From assembly GCA_017472105.1 (NCBI GenBank), contig JAFUQY010000160.1, positions 1 to 15,201 of the forward strand: a stretch of DNA of 15,201 nucleotides, read 5' to 3'. Under the pieces are notes generated by a model. The model did not search any database. It was not told the DNA's origin and worked only from the letters and a program-made list of their open reading frames with translations. Shown piece by piece: positions 1 through 6,584 of this stretch; position 1 is the first letter of the stretch, and each line of letters starts with the position of its first letter. The DNA is from Clostridia bacterium (GTDB lineage: Bacteria > Bacillota_A > Clostridia > Oscillospirales > CAG-272). Made by a program: the position numbers and the translations under genes.

Positions 1-458
1 ATGTCAACGGAGCCCATGTAGATGTCGCAGGGCATGCCGAAGTAAGCCGCAGCGGTCGCCATTGCAACGCCGTGCTGACCTGCGCCGGTTTCCGCGATAA
101 CCTTCTTCTTGCCCATGTACTTCGCGAGCAGAACTTCACCCATGCAGTGGTTGAGCTTGTGCGCGCCGGTGTGGTTGAGGTCTTCACGCTTCACGTAGAG
201 CTGTACGTTTCCGATGCTGCCGGAGAGACGTTCGAGGTAGGAAATGGGAGTGGGTCTGCCCTGGAATTCCTTGCGGATTCTTCTCAGTTCCGCGATGAAC
301 TTTCTGGACTTGCAGATGGTGAAGTATGCTTCGCTGATTTCCTGCATTGCCTTTTTCAGTTCGTCCGAAACATATGCGCCGCCGTACTTGCCGAAGTAGC
401 CTTCCGTGTCCGGATAGTTTTTGAAGTAAGTGTCGAATTCGATGCCGTTGTATTTCAT
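1..458 (-). CDS. trpB: Tryptophan synthase beta chain (partial, N-terminal 152 codons)
   Basis: TrpB is the PLP enzyme that condenses indole with serine to give tryptophan in the cytoplasm, normally in complex with TrpA. Only the N-terminal part is present; the rest lies beyond the left edge. The protein opens with the [11 protein letters not shown] segment of TrpB, then [11 protein letters not shown] at about 68-78 and [15 protein letters not shown] at 90-104. K101 is the Schiff-base lysine, followed by [11 protein letters not shown] at about 122-132. This matches TrpB1 rather than TrpB2, which has an SPTGSHK-type motif. The lysine motif reads HKLNH instead of the usual HKINN, so it may belong to a divergent TrpB1 branch. 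The ATG at 458 follows GGAGG by 8 bases. A T-box with Trp signals lies upstream, so expression should rise when uncharged tRNA-Trp accumulates. Confidence 0.93.
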   Translation of the reverse strand, partial: MKYNGIEFDTYFKNYPDTEGYFGKYGGAYVSDELKKAMQEISEAYFTICKSRKFIAELRRIRKEFQGRPTPISYLERLSGSIGNVQLYVKREDLNHTGAHKLNHCMGEVLLAKYMGKKKVIAETGAGQHGVAMATAAAYFGMPCDIYMGSVD

Positions 459-527
459 GAGTAATTCCTCCGATTGTATTCAGTGAATGTATTGTATTTA
501 TGTAGTTTTTTGAATGCGGATAACGGT

Positions 528-560
528 TCACGCCCGCCATCGTGCGGCAAGGACAGCCAT
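528..560 (-). CDS. Possible 10-residue leader peptide MAVLAARWRA between T-box and trpB
   Basis: A short frame of ten codons plus TGA starts at an ATG preceded by GAGGTG, 5 bases upstream. It lies just after the T-box terminator T-run and ends 69 bases before the trpB start. It contains one Trp codon (TGG, codon 8). It would be translated only on transcripts that escape T-box termination. It could be a vestigial or active trp leader peptide, a translational-coupling device, or chance. I see no second terminator between it and trpB that it could control. Coding status is an inference from the ribosome site, position and Trp codon only. Confidence 0.35.
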   Translation of the reverse strand: MAVLAARWRA

Positions 561-574
561 GATTTCACCTCGAT

Positions 575-612
575 AAAAACAAAAAGTCCCCGACAGAAGT
601 CTGTCAAGGACG
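575..612 (-). terminator. T-box-controlled intrinsic terminator
   Basis: On the minus strand the stem GTCC-TT-GACAG pairs with CTGTC-GG-GGAC around an ACTT loop, followed by a T-rich run (TTTTTGTTTTT). Its 5' arm overlaps the 3' arm of the antiterminator, so uncharged tRNA binding would prevent it forming. Confidence 0.9.
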
Positions 613-857
613 AATCAGCAAAATCCGCGGTGCCACCTTGATTCACAGCCATGCTGTGCGCTTTGCAGGATACGGCGTGGGCGATATCCCGGACAACTGA
701 CGTATGCCCTCACGTTGCAGAATACTCACACAAATGTGTTTTGACTGCACCCTCAGCGGTCCATTGCGACGATCTGGTTCTTACCCGGTTCACAGCATCC
801 CGGGCTCTCTGGAAAGTCATAATCGCCTTTTATCTCCGCCTCAACGGTTTATTATGA
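575..857 (-). promoter_or_regulatory. T-box riboswitch (tRNA-Trp responsive) upstream of trpB
   Basis: The RNA contains the T-box core AAGGTGGCACCGCGG at 639-625. The antiterminator pairs CAAGG just 5' of the core with CCTTG at 609-605. That CCTTG is also part of the terminator stem, giving the classic mutually exclusive switch. The bulge is UGGC; its fourth base (C) should pair with a G discriminator, as in bacterial tRNA-Trp. A candidate specifier UGG lies at 763-761 (AAUGGACC context, followed by A), after a GC-rich distal Stem I hairpin around 815-780. Both features point to Trp, in agreement with trpB downstream. The 5' end is placed about 7 bases after the -10 box. The Stem I fold was judged by eye. 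Confidence 0.9.
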
Positions 858-863
858 TTTTAA

Positions 864-892
864 AGTATAGCACAGCGCCGCCGCTTTGTCAA
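864..892 (-). promoter_or_regulatory. Promoter of the T-box/trpB transcript
   Basis: The -35 box TTGACA is at 892-887, the spacer is 17 bases, and the -10 box TATACT is at 869-864, preceded by TGC (extended -10). This is nearly a perfect vegetative sigma factor promoter, so control is probably by the T-box rather than at initiation. Confidence 0.88.
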
Positions 893-926
893 GGGGATTT
901 CGCATTTTTGTTCAAAATATCGATTT

Positions 927-1391
927 TCAGTACATGATATTGTACATAATGACGGCGTTGACGATACCGAGCAGGATACCAGCCAGAACCTGCACGGGAG
1001 TGTGACCCACAAACTCCTTCAGCTTGACTTCGGGAAGGATGTCGGTCTTGCTCATGTGCTCGATCATCTCGATCAGCTCGTTGAGGACGACTGCCTGCTT
1101 GCCGGTTTCCAGACGGACGCCCATCGCATCGTGGCAGACGACAATGGCGAAAATTGCGCAGACGGCAAACTCAAGCGAATCGGTGCCGTACACGAGGGAA
1201 ACGAGCATGCCGAGGGATGTGACCGTCGCAGAATGGCCGCTGGGCATGCCGCCGTCACCGAAGAGCCGGTGGTAGTCGAACTTCCGGTTGACGATGGAAT
1301 GGATGATGGTTTTGAGAATCTGCGCCGCGAGCCACGACGTCGTTGCGGTCAGAAAGAACGGATTATGCAGCAATCCTAAGAACCAGTTCAT
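927..1391 (-). CDS. Divergent PAP2 family (YuiD/DUF212) membrane protein
   Basis: This 154-residue protein is the size of YuiD/DUF212 proteins, a divergent branch of the PAP2 phosphatase superfamily. The GDGGMPSGHSATVTSL segment at about 46-61 is the family phosphatase-like motif with its SGH core. The conserved CHDAMGVRLETGKQA segment follows at about 85-99, then GHTPVQVLAGILLG near the C-terminus. Hydrophobic segments near 11-33, 57-72, 74-90 and 133-152 suggest an integral membrane protein. The substrate is unknown; lipid phosphate hydrolysis is a family-level guess. The ATG at 1391 follows AAGGAG by 7 bases. It is monocistronic with its own promoter and ends with TGA only about 35 bases before the -35 box of the trpB leader. 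No convincing terminator lies between. Confidence 0.88.
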   Translation of the reverse strand: MNWFLGLLHNPFFLTATTSWLAAQILKTIIHSIVNRKFDYHRLFGDGGMPSGHSATVTSLGMLVSLVYGTDSLEFAVCAIFAIVVCHDAMGVRLETGKQAVVLNELIEMIEHMSKTDILPEVKLKEFVGHTPVQVLAGILLGIVNAVIMYNIMY

Positions 1392-1437
1392 ACGGGAACT
1401 CCTTGCAGAAGGAACGATTTTTTAGATGAATGAAAAT

Positions 1438-1466
1438 ATTGTACCATACCTTCGGCGATTTGTCAA
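1438..1466 (-). promoter_or_regulatory. Promoter of the YuiD-like gene
   Basis: TTGACA at 1466-1461, a 17-base spacer, and TACAAT at 1443-1438 preceded by TGG (extended -10). It leaves a leader of about 40 bases before the ATG at 1391. It sits downstream of the terminator that closes the DUF4838 operon, so this gene is an independent unit. Confidence 0.85.
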
Positions 1467-1496
1467 CCGATTCGGGCACGGCAGATGATTAAAAAT

Positions 1497-1542
1497 GTCG
1501 GAAAACGGAACCGGCAGGAAGCTCCATCGAACCTCCCGCCGG
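1497..1542 (-). terminator. Intrinsic terminator closing the URO-D to DUF4838 operon
   Basis: The arms CCGGCGGGA and TCCTGCCGG (1542-1511) pair with one internal mismatch around a loop of about 14 bases. A T-rich tail (TTCCGTTTTCC) follows on the minus strand. The plus strand also has T-rich sequence after the stem, so it could work both ways. It starts about 18 bases after the DUF4838 stop codon. Confidence 0.75.
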
Positions 1543-1559
1543 AATTTTTATAAATTCGG

Positions 1560-3143
1560 TTACATCTGCCACGTGGACGCTTCTGCCCAGACGGACGGTT
1601 CTCTCGAGAAGTCCACCTTATCCGGATCAATCACGCGCCATTCGTTCCACTTGATGTTCCGCGCCATGCATTCATCGTACAGCGCACGTCCCAGCTCCGC
1701 GTCGGGATGCAGCTCCAGCTTCAGGTGACGCCACTGGATGCGGGAACGCCTGACAAAGTCGAGTCTGCCGCCCGCCATTTCTTCCGCCCTGTCCCACCAC
1801 GCGTCAATCGTGGATTCCATCGCCGCGACCTTTTCGGAATCGAGGTAGTGGAAGGGCTTGGCGAAAATGCCCATGTGTCTCTCCTGCGTGAAGGAGCCCA
1901 TGAGATCGATGTACGCACGGATATTCCGCCAGCCTTCGCCGTAGTACGCCGCGAGGAATTCGTCCATGTACTGATGATACTTCACGGAGGACATGTAGGG
2001 ATCCCACATCAGGCGTGCCAGCAGGTATGCCCTCAGCTCAGCAAATTCACCGGAAACGGGAGCGTTGTGTGCGCCTTCCGGATACATGCCGCGGACGTGA
2101 TGCTCAGCGAAGAACTGCATGTTTTCACGGAGAACATGGAAGTTCGGGAATGTGGGAACGTAGTGCGCGAAGTCCGTGACGTAATCCCAGATATAGATGC
2201 GGTTGCAGATTTTGTTCCAGTCGACGATGTCTTCAAAGAATCTGCGGTTCTGCTCACAGGTGATGTCGTTGAGCGGATGGCAGAAGCAGCATTCGATCGA
2301 GCAGAGACGGATGCACACGTTTTCGCGGGGCTTGGTGATCTTCGGGACGTTTCTCGTGTACTGGTATGCGAGCGTGTCGATGATGACGTTCGGGTAGTCG
2401 TCCTTGATATCGTCGGCAACCGCGTTGACAAAGCGCAGGAGCGTACCCATGTGGCTTCCCTCTTCCGCGTCAACGGCGGCGCATTTTTCGCATTTGCAGT
2501 AATTCTGGCAGTCGTTCTGGGAGACGGACACAATGGTGCAGCCGGGATCCTTTTTGAGAATCTCGCGCACGCCAGCCTTGACCTTTTCCAGCACTTCCGG
2601 ATCGGACAGACACGGCTGCTCATGCTGGGGAACGCCGGTGAACGTCTGCATCGTATGCACGAACGCGCCGTAGCGGATATAGCCGCCCCATTCTTCCGGG
2701 ATCGGACGGTTGTTGATGCCGTTTTTCAGGCTCCACATGATGTCATTGCCGCACTGCCAGTCGGACTGCCGGTATTCGAACACGGGTGTGTAAGCGTAAT
2801 CCTCATCCACGATGATGTCGCCGTCGCCGTAGGTTTCCAGTGTGGGAGTGAAGAACCGCACGCCTGCGTAATGTTCGAGGAATTCGTAGACCCCGTGGAG
2901 CACACCGCTTCCTCCGCCGCCGAGAATGGTGATGCCGTCTTCCCTTACCTGAATGCGAAATCCGTCGCGGGCAATGTCTCCGGCTGTTTTCAGCGCAACA
3001 GTGAATTCGCCGTCATCGGTAATTCCGGCGATTTTATTGAGGTACGACGCCAGCTCCTTTGCCGCGTTCTGCTCGGGTGCGGATGTGCCGGGAACATATT
3101 TGACCGCGGTGATTTCCTTCCCTTTTACAATCAGTCTGCGCAT
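1560..3143 (-). CDS. DUF4838 domain-containing protein (GH20/GH67-like N-domain)
   Basis: The 527-residue protein has an N-terminal alpha/beta domain (about 1-115) like the non-catalytic N-domains of GH20 and GH67 enzymes, with a GGGGSGVLHGVYEFLE segment at about 75-90. The DUF4838 body follows, with the signature SVSQNDCQNYCKCEKC at about 206-221 (Cys 212, 216, 218, 221), which could bind metal. DUF4838 proteins occur in polysaccharide-use loci and are thought to be TIM-barrel glycoside hydrolase relatives; I cannot name a substrate or catalytic residue. No signal peptide is visible, so it should be cytoplasmic. The ATG at 3143 follows AAGGAG by 7 bases, 34 bases after the phosphatase stop. 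It is the last gene of its operon. The family call is firm; the activity is unknown. Confidence 0.87.
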   Translation of the reverse strand: MRRLIVKGKEITAVKYVPGTSAPEQNAAKELASYLNKIAGITDDGEFTVALKTAGDIARDGFRIQVREDGITILGGGGSGVLHGVYEFLEHYAGVRFFTPTLETYGDGDIIVDEDYAYTPVFEYRQSDWQCGNDIMWSLKNGINNRPIPEEWGGYIRYGAFVHTMQTFTGVPQHEQPCLSDPEVLEKVKAGVREILKKDPGCTIVSVSQNDCQNYCKCEKCAAVDAEEGSHMGTLLRFVNAVADDIKDDYPNVIIDTLAYQYTRNVPKITKPRENVCIRLCSIECCFCHPLNDITCEQNRRFFEDIVDWNKICNRIYIWDYVTDFAHYVPTFPNFHVLRENMQFFAEHHVRGMYPEGAHNAPVSGEFAELRAYLLARLMWDPYMSSVKYHQYMDEFLAAYYGEGWRNIRAYIDLMGSFTQERHMGIFAKPFHYLDSEKVAAMESTIDAWWDRAEEMAGGRLDFVRRSRIQWRHLKLELHPDAELGRALYDECMARNIKWNEWRVIDPDKVDFSREPSVWAEASTWQM

Positions 3144-3177
3144 GGTCAGTCTCCTTTCGTATTGTCAGAATATTTCG

Positions 3178-4077
3178 TCAGATCAGCTCGGACGTGTGTG
3201 CCGCTTTGGACCGTCTCGGTGCCGCGCCTGCGAGGTGGGAGATGTCGCGGTATTCGGGAAGATCAGCGTCCTCGAACAGATCCGCGGGAACCTGTGACGT
3301 CCAGCCGGCTTCGTCAAATTCCGGTGCATCGATGCCCAGCCCGTACAGCACAATCGCCGCAAGGTCACGGATGTTCATCACATCAATCCAGCCCTTCTTC
3401 ACGCCCCTGCCGGATGCCGCGAAGGTGACGAGTCTTTCTTCATCCGTCCATCCGCCGTGGCCTGTGCCGTAACCGCCGTGGTCTGCAATCACGATGAAGA
3501 GGGTGTCGTCGAGAATGCCCGCTTCCTTCACCGCTTCGTATGCGTCGTTCATCAGCTCGTCAACCTCGTGGATGCGCTGTAAGTGCTTCTCCGTGCCGTA
3601 GCCGTGACCGTGACCCGCGCCGTCGACGCTGTCAAGCTGGGTGAACAGGAACGTCGGCTTCTTTTCGCGGATGTAGTCACAGATCATCGGCATCAGTTCA
3701 GTATCCCGTGCGGTTTCGTGCGCGACGTTCTGGTTGTTCTCAACGATCCCGAAGGTGATGGGATTCCAGTCGCAGTAGGAACCGAGCTCCGCGTCGGGCA
3801 TAACCTCACGGATGCGGCGGAACAGGGACGGAAACGGGGAGTCGGTGGGATACGGAGTCGAGGATACGATGCCGTTGGTCAGCTTGTGAACCTCGGGACC
3901 CACGCCGAGCAGCATGGAGCCCCAACATTCCGCGCTGATGGTCGGATTGGACGAAAGCGCCGTATAGGTCACAGCTCCGTCTGCGAAAATGCGGTCGAAA
4001 TGCGGCGTATCGGCGTCCTTGATGAAACCGCCCGCGCCGTCAATACCGATCACGATGATGTGCTTGTAGTTCTTCAT
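3178..4077 (-). CDS. Alkaline phosphatase superfamily / nucleotide pyrophosphatase-phosphodiesterase-like hydrolase
   Basis: A 299-residue hydrolase of the two-metal alkaline phosphatase superfamily, closest by motif to type I phosphodiesterases and nucleotide pyrophosphatases. The expected ligands are in order: D13 in VIGIDGAGG, nucleophile T46 in NPTISAE, D152 and H156 in VDGAGH, D199 and H200 in ADHGG, and H207 in GTGHGG. All predicted catalytic residues are present, so it should be active on a phosphomono- or phosphodiester. It lacks a signal peptide, unlike many secreted members, which suggests a cytoplasmic substrate such as a phosphorylated sugar or nucleotide-sugar (inference). The ATG at 4077 follows GGAGG by 8 bases. 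It sits 40 bases after the esterase stop and 34 bases before DUF4838, third in a four-gene operon. Confidence 0.88.
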   Translation of the reverse strand: MKNYKHIIVIGIDGAGGFIKDADTPHFDRIFADGAVTYTALSSNPTISAECWGSMLLGVGPEVHKLTNGIVSSTPYPTDSPFPSLFRRIREVMPDAELGSYCDWNPITFGIVENNQNVAHETARDTELMPMICDYIREKKPTFLFTQLDSVDGAGHGHGYGTEKHLQRIHEVDELMNDAYEAVKEAGILDDTLFIVIADHGGYGTGHGGWTDEERLVTFAASGRGVKKGWIDVMNIRDLAAIVLYGLGIDAPEFDEAGWTSQVPADLFEDADLPEYRDISHLAGAAPRRSKAAHTSELI

Positions 4078-4117
4078 GATGTCTTCCTCCGGTGTATGGT
4101 AATGATTGAAGTTCGAT

Positions 4118-5128
4118 TTATCTGCCGAGCAGGGTCTTCATTGCCGCCCAGCCGCTGTCCGCATAGAATCGGTGTCCGCCGTCTCCGATGACGAGTGCGG
4201 TATTTCCGGATGCGCCTGCGGATTCGTACATGGATTCGATGATGCCGTAGGTTTCCTTCACTCCGCCGAGCGGGAAGATATTGTCGTCCTTTCCGCAGAC
4301 CACGACGAGCTTTTTCGGCGCGATCATTGCCGCAAGGTCACCCATATCGAAGTATTTCGCGATGCCCGGGACATAGTTGCAGGAGCAGTGGTGGAGCGAG
4401 ACGATGGAATCGTGGTAGGTGCATACGGCGCAGGAGGGCATGTATCCGTCAAAACGATGCTCGAGACATGCCGCGTAATACGTGGTCGTGCCGCCGCCGG
4501 AGTTGCCCGTGAGAACGGAGCCTTCCATGGTGACAAGATCCGCGAAATGCAGGAGAACCGCGTCGACGGCACGGGAGATATCCCAGATGCGCTCGCCGAT
4601 GACAGTCCGTCCGAGAAGGAGCGCGGTCATCACCGGTCTTTCGCATGCGGGGCCTTTTTCCGTTCCGCCGCACAGTCCGAAGCCGCGCTGATCGATCGCA
4701 AGAGCCGCGTAGCCTTCCTTCACCGCACGTACGGCAAAATCGCGGTCGCCGCCTTTGATCGTTTCCTCGTCCCCCGGGTATTTCGGCATGCCGAGGGAAA
4801 TGTGCGAACCCTTCGAATGTCCCTGAAGGCAGACACAGAGCGGCAGTTTACCCATCTGCTGTGCGGGCAGGAGCAGGTCGCAGTGGGCGAAATACCCTTC
4901 CTCGGTCTGGAGCGTGAAGTGGATGTGCCGGTTTCCGTTCAGTTCATCTTCCGCGGTGATTTCAAACAGCGGCTCGCACGGGACAAATTCGTCCATCCCG
5001 AGAAGCTCCCGCAGTTTTTCGGTGCAGGACGCGCGCCAGACTTCGAAATCGTCCGTGCCGTTGTACCGCATGAGGGGCTTGTTTGCCGCGGAAAGTGCGA
5101 TGTGATGCTGCAATGGCTGTGTGTTCAT
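4118..5128 (-). CDS. Alpha/beta-hydrolase, acetyl-xylan-esterase-like (Abhydrolase_7 type)
   Basis: A 336-residue serine hydrolase. Counted from the chosen start, it has CLQGHSKG near 101 as the oxyanion-side strand and loop. GNSGGG follows with nucleophile S210, then the family segment HHCSCNYVPGI near 246-256, GKDDNIFP with the acid at D281 or D282, and GDGGHRF with H319. This fits the acetyl xylan esterase/dienelactone-hydrolase-like group; removing acyl groups from sugars is plausible but unproven. No signal peptide is seen. An in-frame ATG at 5134 abuts the GGAGG, whereas the ATG at 5128 is 6 bases from it, so I take 5128. It starts 21 bases after the URO-D stop and is second in the operon. 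Its stop is TAA. Confidence 0.85.
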   Translation of the reverse strand: MNTQPLQHHIALSAANKPLMRYNGTDDFEVWRASCTEKLRELLGMDEFVPCEPLFEITAEDELNGNRHIHFTLQTEEGYFAHCDLLLPAQQMGKLPLCVCLQGHSKGSHISLGMPKYPGDEETIKGGDRDFAVRAVKEGYAALAIDQRGFGLCGGTEKGPACERPVMTALLLGRTVIGERIWDISRAVDAVLLHFADLVTMEGSVLTGNSGGGTTTYYAACLEHRFDGYMPSCAVCTYHDSIVSLHHCSCNYVPGIAKYFDMGDLAAMIAPKKLVVVCGKDDNIFPLGGVKETYGIIESMYESAGASGNTALVIGDGGHRFYADSGWAAMKTLLGR

Positions 5129-5149
5129 GGTCATCCTCCGTTCTGCTTA

Positions 5150-6169
5150 TCATTCAGTCGCTATCAGTGCAATTTTCGACTCTTCCAGCGTCTCGAGCAT
5201 GGCGATTACGTTTTCGCAGAGCGCGTCACCCGGAATGTCGTGCGTGGGAGCCGCGATCAGACCGCCGTTCGGGAATGCCGCAAGAAGCTCGCGCGTGACC
5301 TGACGGATTTCCTCCGGGGATTTCACGGGCAGGTCGCGCTGGGTGCTGATGCCGCCCCAGATTGCGATTTTTCCGTAGATTTTTTCGGCGTAGTCATAGC
5401 CGTAGATTTCCGGCTGGAAGGTGTTGTATGCGTTCAGTCCGATTTCGTACAGATCGTCCATGATTTCGCGGATATCACCGCAGGAATGCTGGAGAACGTA
5501 CTTCCCTGCCGCGCGGACTTTGCCGTACATCCGGGCGAGACAGGGCTTGATGAATTCCCGCCAGCACACCGGACCCATGATAAGCCCCCTCTGCTGCCCC
5601 CAGTCGTCGCCGAAATAGAAGCCGTCAAAGTCATACTCCAGCGCAATCTCAATGACGCGGAGGTTCCGTTCGGTGATTTTTTCAAGCAGTGCGTGCACAA
5701 ATTCCGGTTCCGCCATCATGTCGCACAGAAGATTTTCCATCCCGCGGAGTGTCCATGCCCTCTCGAACAGGGAAAATCCGATCCCTGCGATGCGGAAACG
5801 GTCTTCTGCAATCCGGTTCAGCGTTTCCATCTGTGAGCGGATGAAGTCCTCGTCCACCGGCGGCAGTTCAAATCCGTCGAGATCGTCCGTGTCCTCAAGC
5901 AGAATCGAGTCGATCACGCCGATGTCCTTGTCCGCGCCCGATTTGTTCCACACGACGCCGTATTCGTCCATGTCAAGCTCCGGACCGACGTTCTTCTGCG
6001 GCTTGGTGAGATCGGTCTGGCAGAGGTGGTTTCCGATTTTTCCGAAGAAATCATCCCCGGCGTATGCCCGCATTTTCTCGCGCATCTGACCGGTGAAATT
6101 GACCTGATAGGGTATGAAATCCGTTTTTTTGAAATTCAGTGCATCTATTACTCTTTCGCGTCTTGTCAT
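5150..6169 (-). CDS. Uroporphyrinogen decarboxylase family protein (MtaA/CmuA-like)
   Basis: A 339-residue protein with the URO-D TIM-barrel fold. YVLQHSCGDI at about 224-233 supplies H228 and C230, the H-x-C pair that binds zinc in MtaA/CmuA-type methyltransferases. C318 or H310, in the C-terminal APTHDIPGDALCEN segment, could be a third ligand. FYFGDDWG at about 184-191 and WGGISTQRDLP at about 271-281 are typical of this branch. The N-terminus is RRERVIDALNFKKTDFIP rather than the arginine-rich motif of true HemE, so heme synthesis is unlikely. No corrinoid protein or activase is visible beside it. It is the first gene of the operon with the esterase, phosphatase and DUF4838 protein. The ATG at 6169 follows AGGAGAAGG. 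Methyl transfer or C-C lyase activity is only a family-based guess. Confidence 0.87.
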   Translation of the reverse strand: MTRRERVIDALNFKKTDFIPYQVNFTGQMREKMRAYAGDDFFGKIGNHLCQTDLTKPQKNVGPELDMDEYGVVWNKSGADKDIGVIDSILLEDTDDLDGFELPPVDEDFIRSQMETLNRIAEDRFRIAGIGFSLFERAWTLRGMENLLCDMMAEPEFVHALLEKITERNLRVIEIALEYDFDGFYFGDDWGQQRGLIMGPVCWREFIKPCLARMYGKVRAAGKYVLQHSCGDIREIMDDLYEIGLNAYNTFQPEIYGYDYAEKIYGKIAIWGGISTQRDLPVKSPEEIRQVTRELLAAFPNGGLIAAPTHDIPGDALCENVIAMLETLEESKIALIATE

Positions 6170-6200
6170 AGCCTTCTCCTGTTACTGATATTTTTATTTT

Positions 6201-6229
6201 ATTATAGCACAATTCCGCCGTACAGAAAA
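6201..6229 (-). promoter_or_regulatory. Probable promoter of the URO-D operon
   Basis: A perfect -10 box TATAAT at 6206-6201 is preceded by TGC (extended -10). At 17 bases upstream the -35 position reads TTTTCT (6229-6224), which is weak. The start site would fall near 6194, leaving a leader of about 25 bases. It lies downstream of the terminator closing the GH2-GH51 operon. Confidence 0.7.
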
Positions 6230-6264
6230 GAGGTTTTGCAAATTCCTCCAAATTTGTGCGGATA

Positions 6265-6311
6265 AATCAAAAACCGGACGCTCCGCATGAAAATCACACG
6301 GATTGTCCGGT
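6265..6311 (-). terminator. Intrinsic terminator closing the GH2-GH51-DUF6171 operon
   Basis: On the minus strand ACCGGAC-A-ATCCG pairs with CGGA-G-CGTCCGGT, from 6311 to 6273, followed by TTTTTGATTT. The long GC-rich stem and T-run make a good factor-independent terminator, about 14 bases after the DUF6171 stop codon. Confidence 0.87.
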
Positions 6312-6324
6312 CTTCAGCTGTGTT

Positions 6325-6576
6325 TTACCACTTTCTGTCCCCGGGATTGGGGCATTTCATCTTTTTGAACGCCGCGCGGAACTCAACGTAGCACCCGCAT
6401 TTCATACAGATGCCCGAGATGAGATGGTCGCAATCACGGCATGCGTCGAGGCGTTTTTGGTACAGCGCATCATCCGCTTTTTCCGTCTCGGACAGCGCGT
6501 CCACCTTGGAGCGGATCAGCTCGAACGTGTCGTTTTCCGCCGATTCCCGGAGCAGGCAGCGTTTGCATTCCTTCAT
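6325..6576 (-). CDS. Small cysteine-rich DUF6171 family protein
   Basis: An 83-residue protein with eight cysteines: CKRC at 4-7, CRDC at 46-49, CMKCGC at 57-62 and C75 in KCPNPGD. Spacing suggests two zinc-binding knuckles flanking a charged helix (about 16-44). The C-terminal GICMKCGCYVEFRAAF pattern is what I recognise as DUF6171, a small family of unknown function found mostly in Clostridia, sometimes near phage or tail genes; none are seen here. The ATG at 6576 lies 8 bases after the GH51 stop and has no clear Shine-Dalgarno sequence, so it may be translated by coupling from GH51. The terminator just downstream places it as the last gene of that operon. Confidence 0.8.
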   Translation of the reverse strand: MKECKRCLLRESAENDTFELIRSKVDALSETEKADDALYQKRLDACRDCDHLISGICMKCGCYVEFRAAFKKMKCPNPGDRKW

Positions 6577-6584
6577 CTTAATGC

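Noticed and set aside
455..652. A 65-codon minus-strand frame beginning MAVNQGGTADFADSS
   Set aside because: It is read through the T-box core and terminator, which explain the sequence; no ribosome site or family match supports it.
900..926. AT-rich near-palindrome AAAATCGATATTTT after the YuiD-like gene as a terminator
   Set aside because: The stem is very short and AT-only at its base with no clean T-run. Readthrough into the trpB leader seems possible, so no terminator is called.
1707..3428. Long plus-strand open frame opposite DUF4838 and the phosphatase
   Set aside because: Antisense shadow: it crosses two minus-strand genes and their intergenic gap, and gives no recognisable domain. 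Similar shadows at 4106-5836 and 11362-13155 were dropped for the same reason.
5150..6169. Annotation of the URO-D protein as HemE
   Set aside because: The N-terminal arginine-rich motif of true uroporphyrinogen decarboxylase is missing, the H-x-C zinc motif of the MtaA/CmuA branch is present, and no heme genes are nearby.
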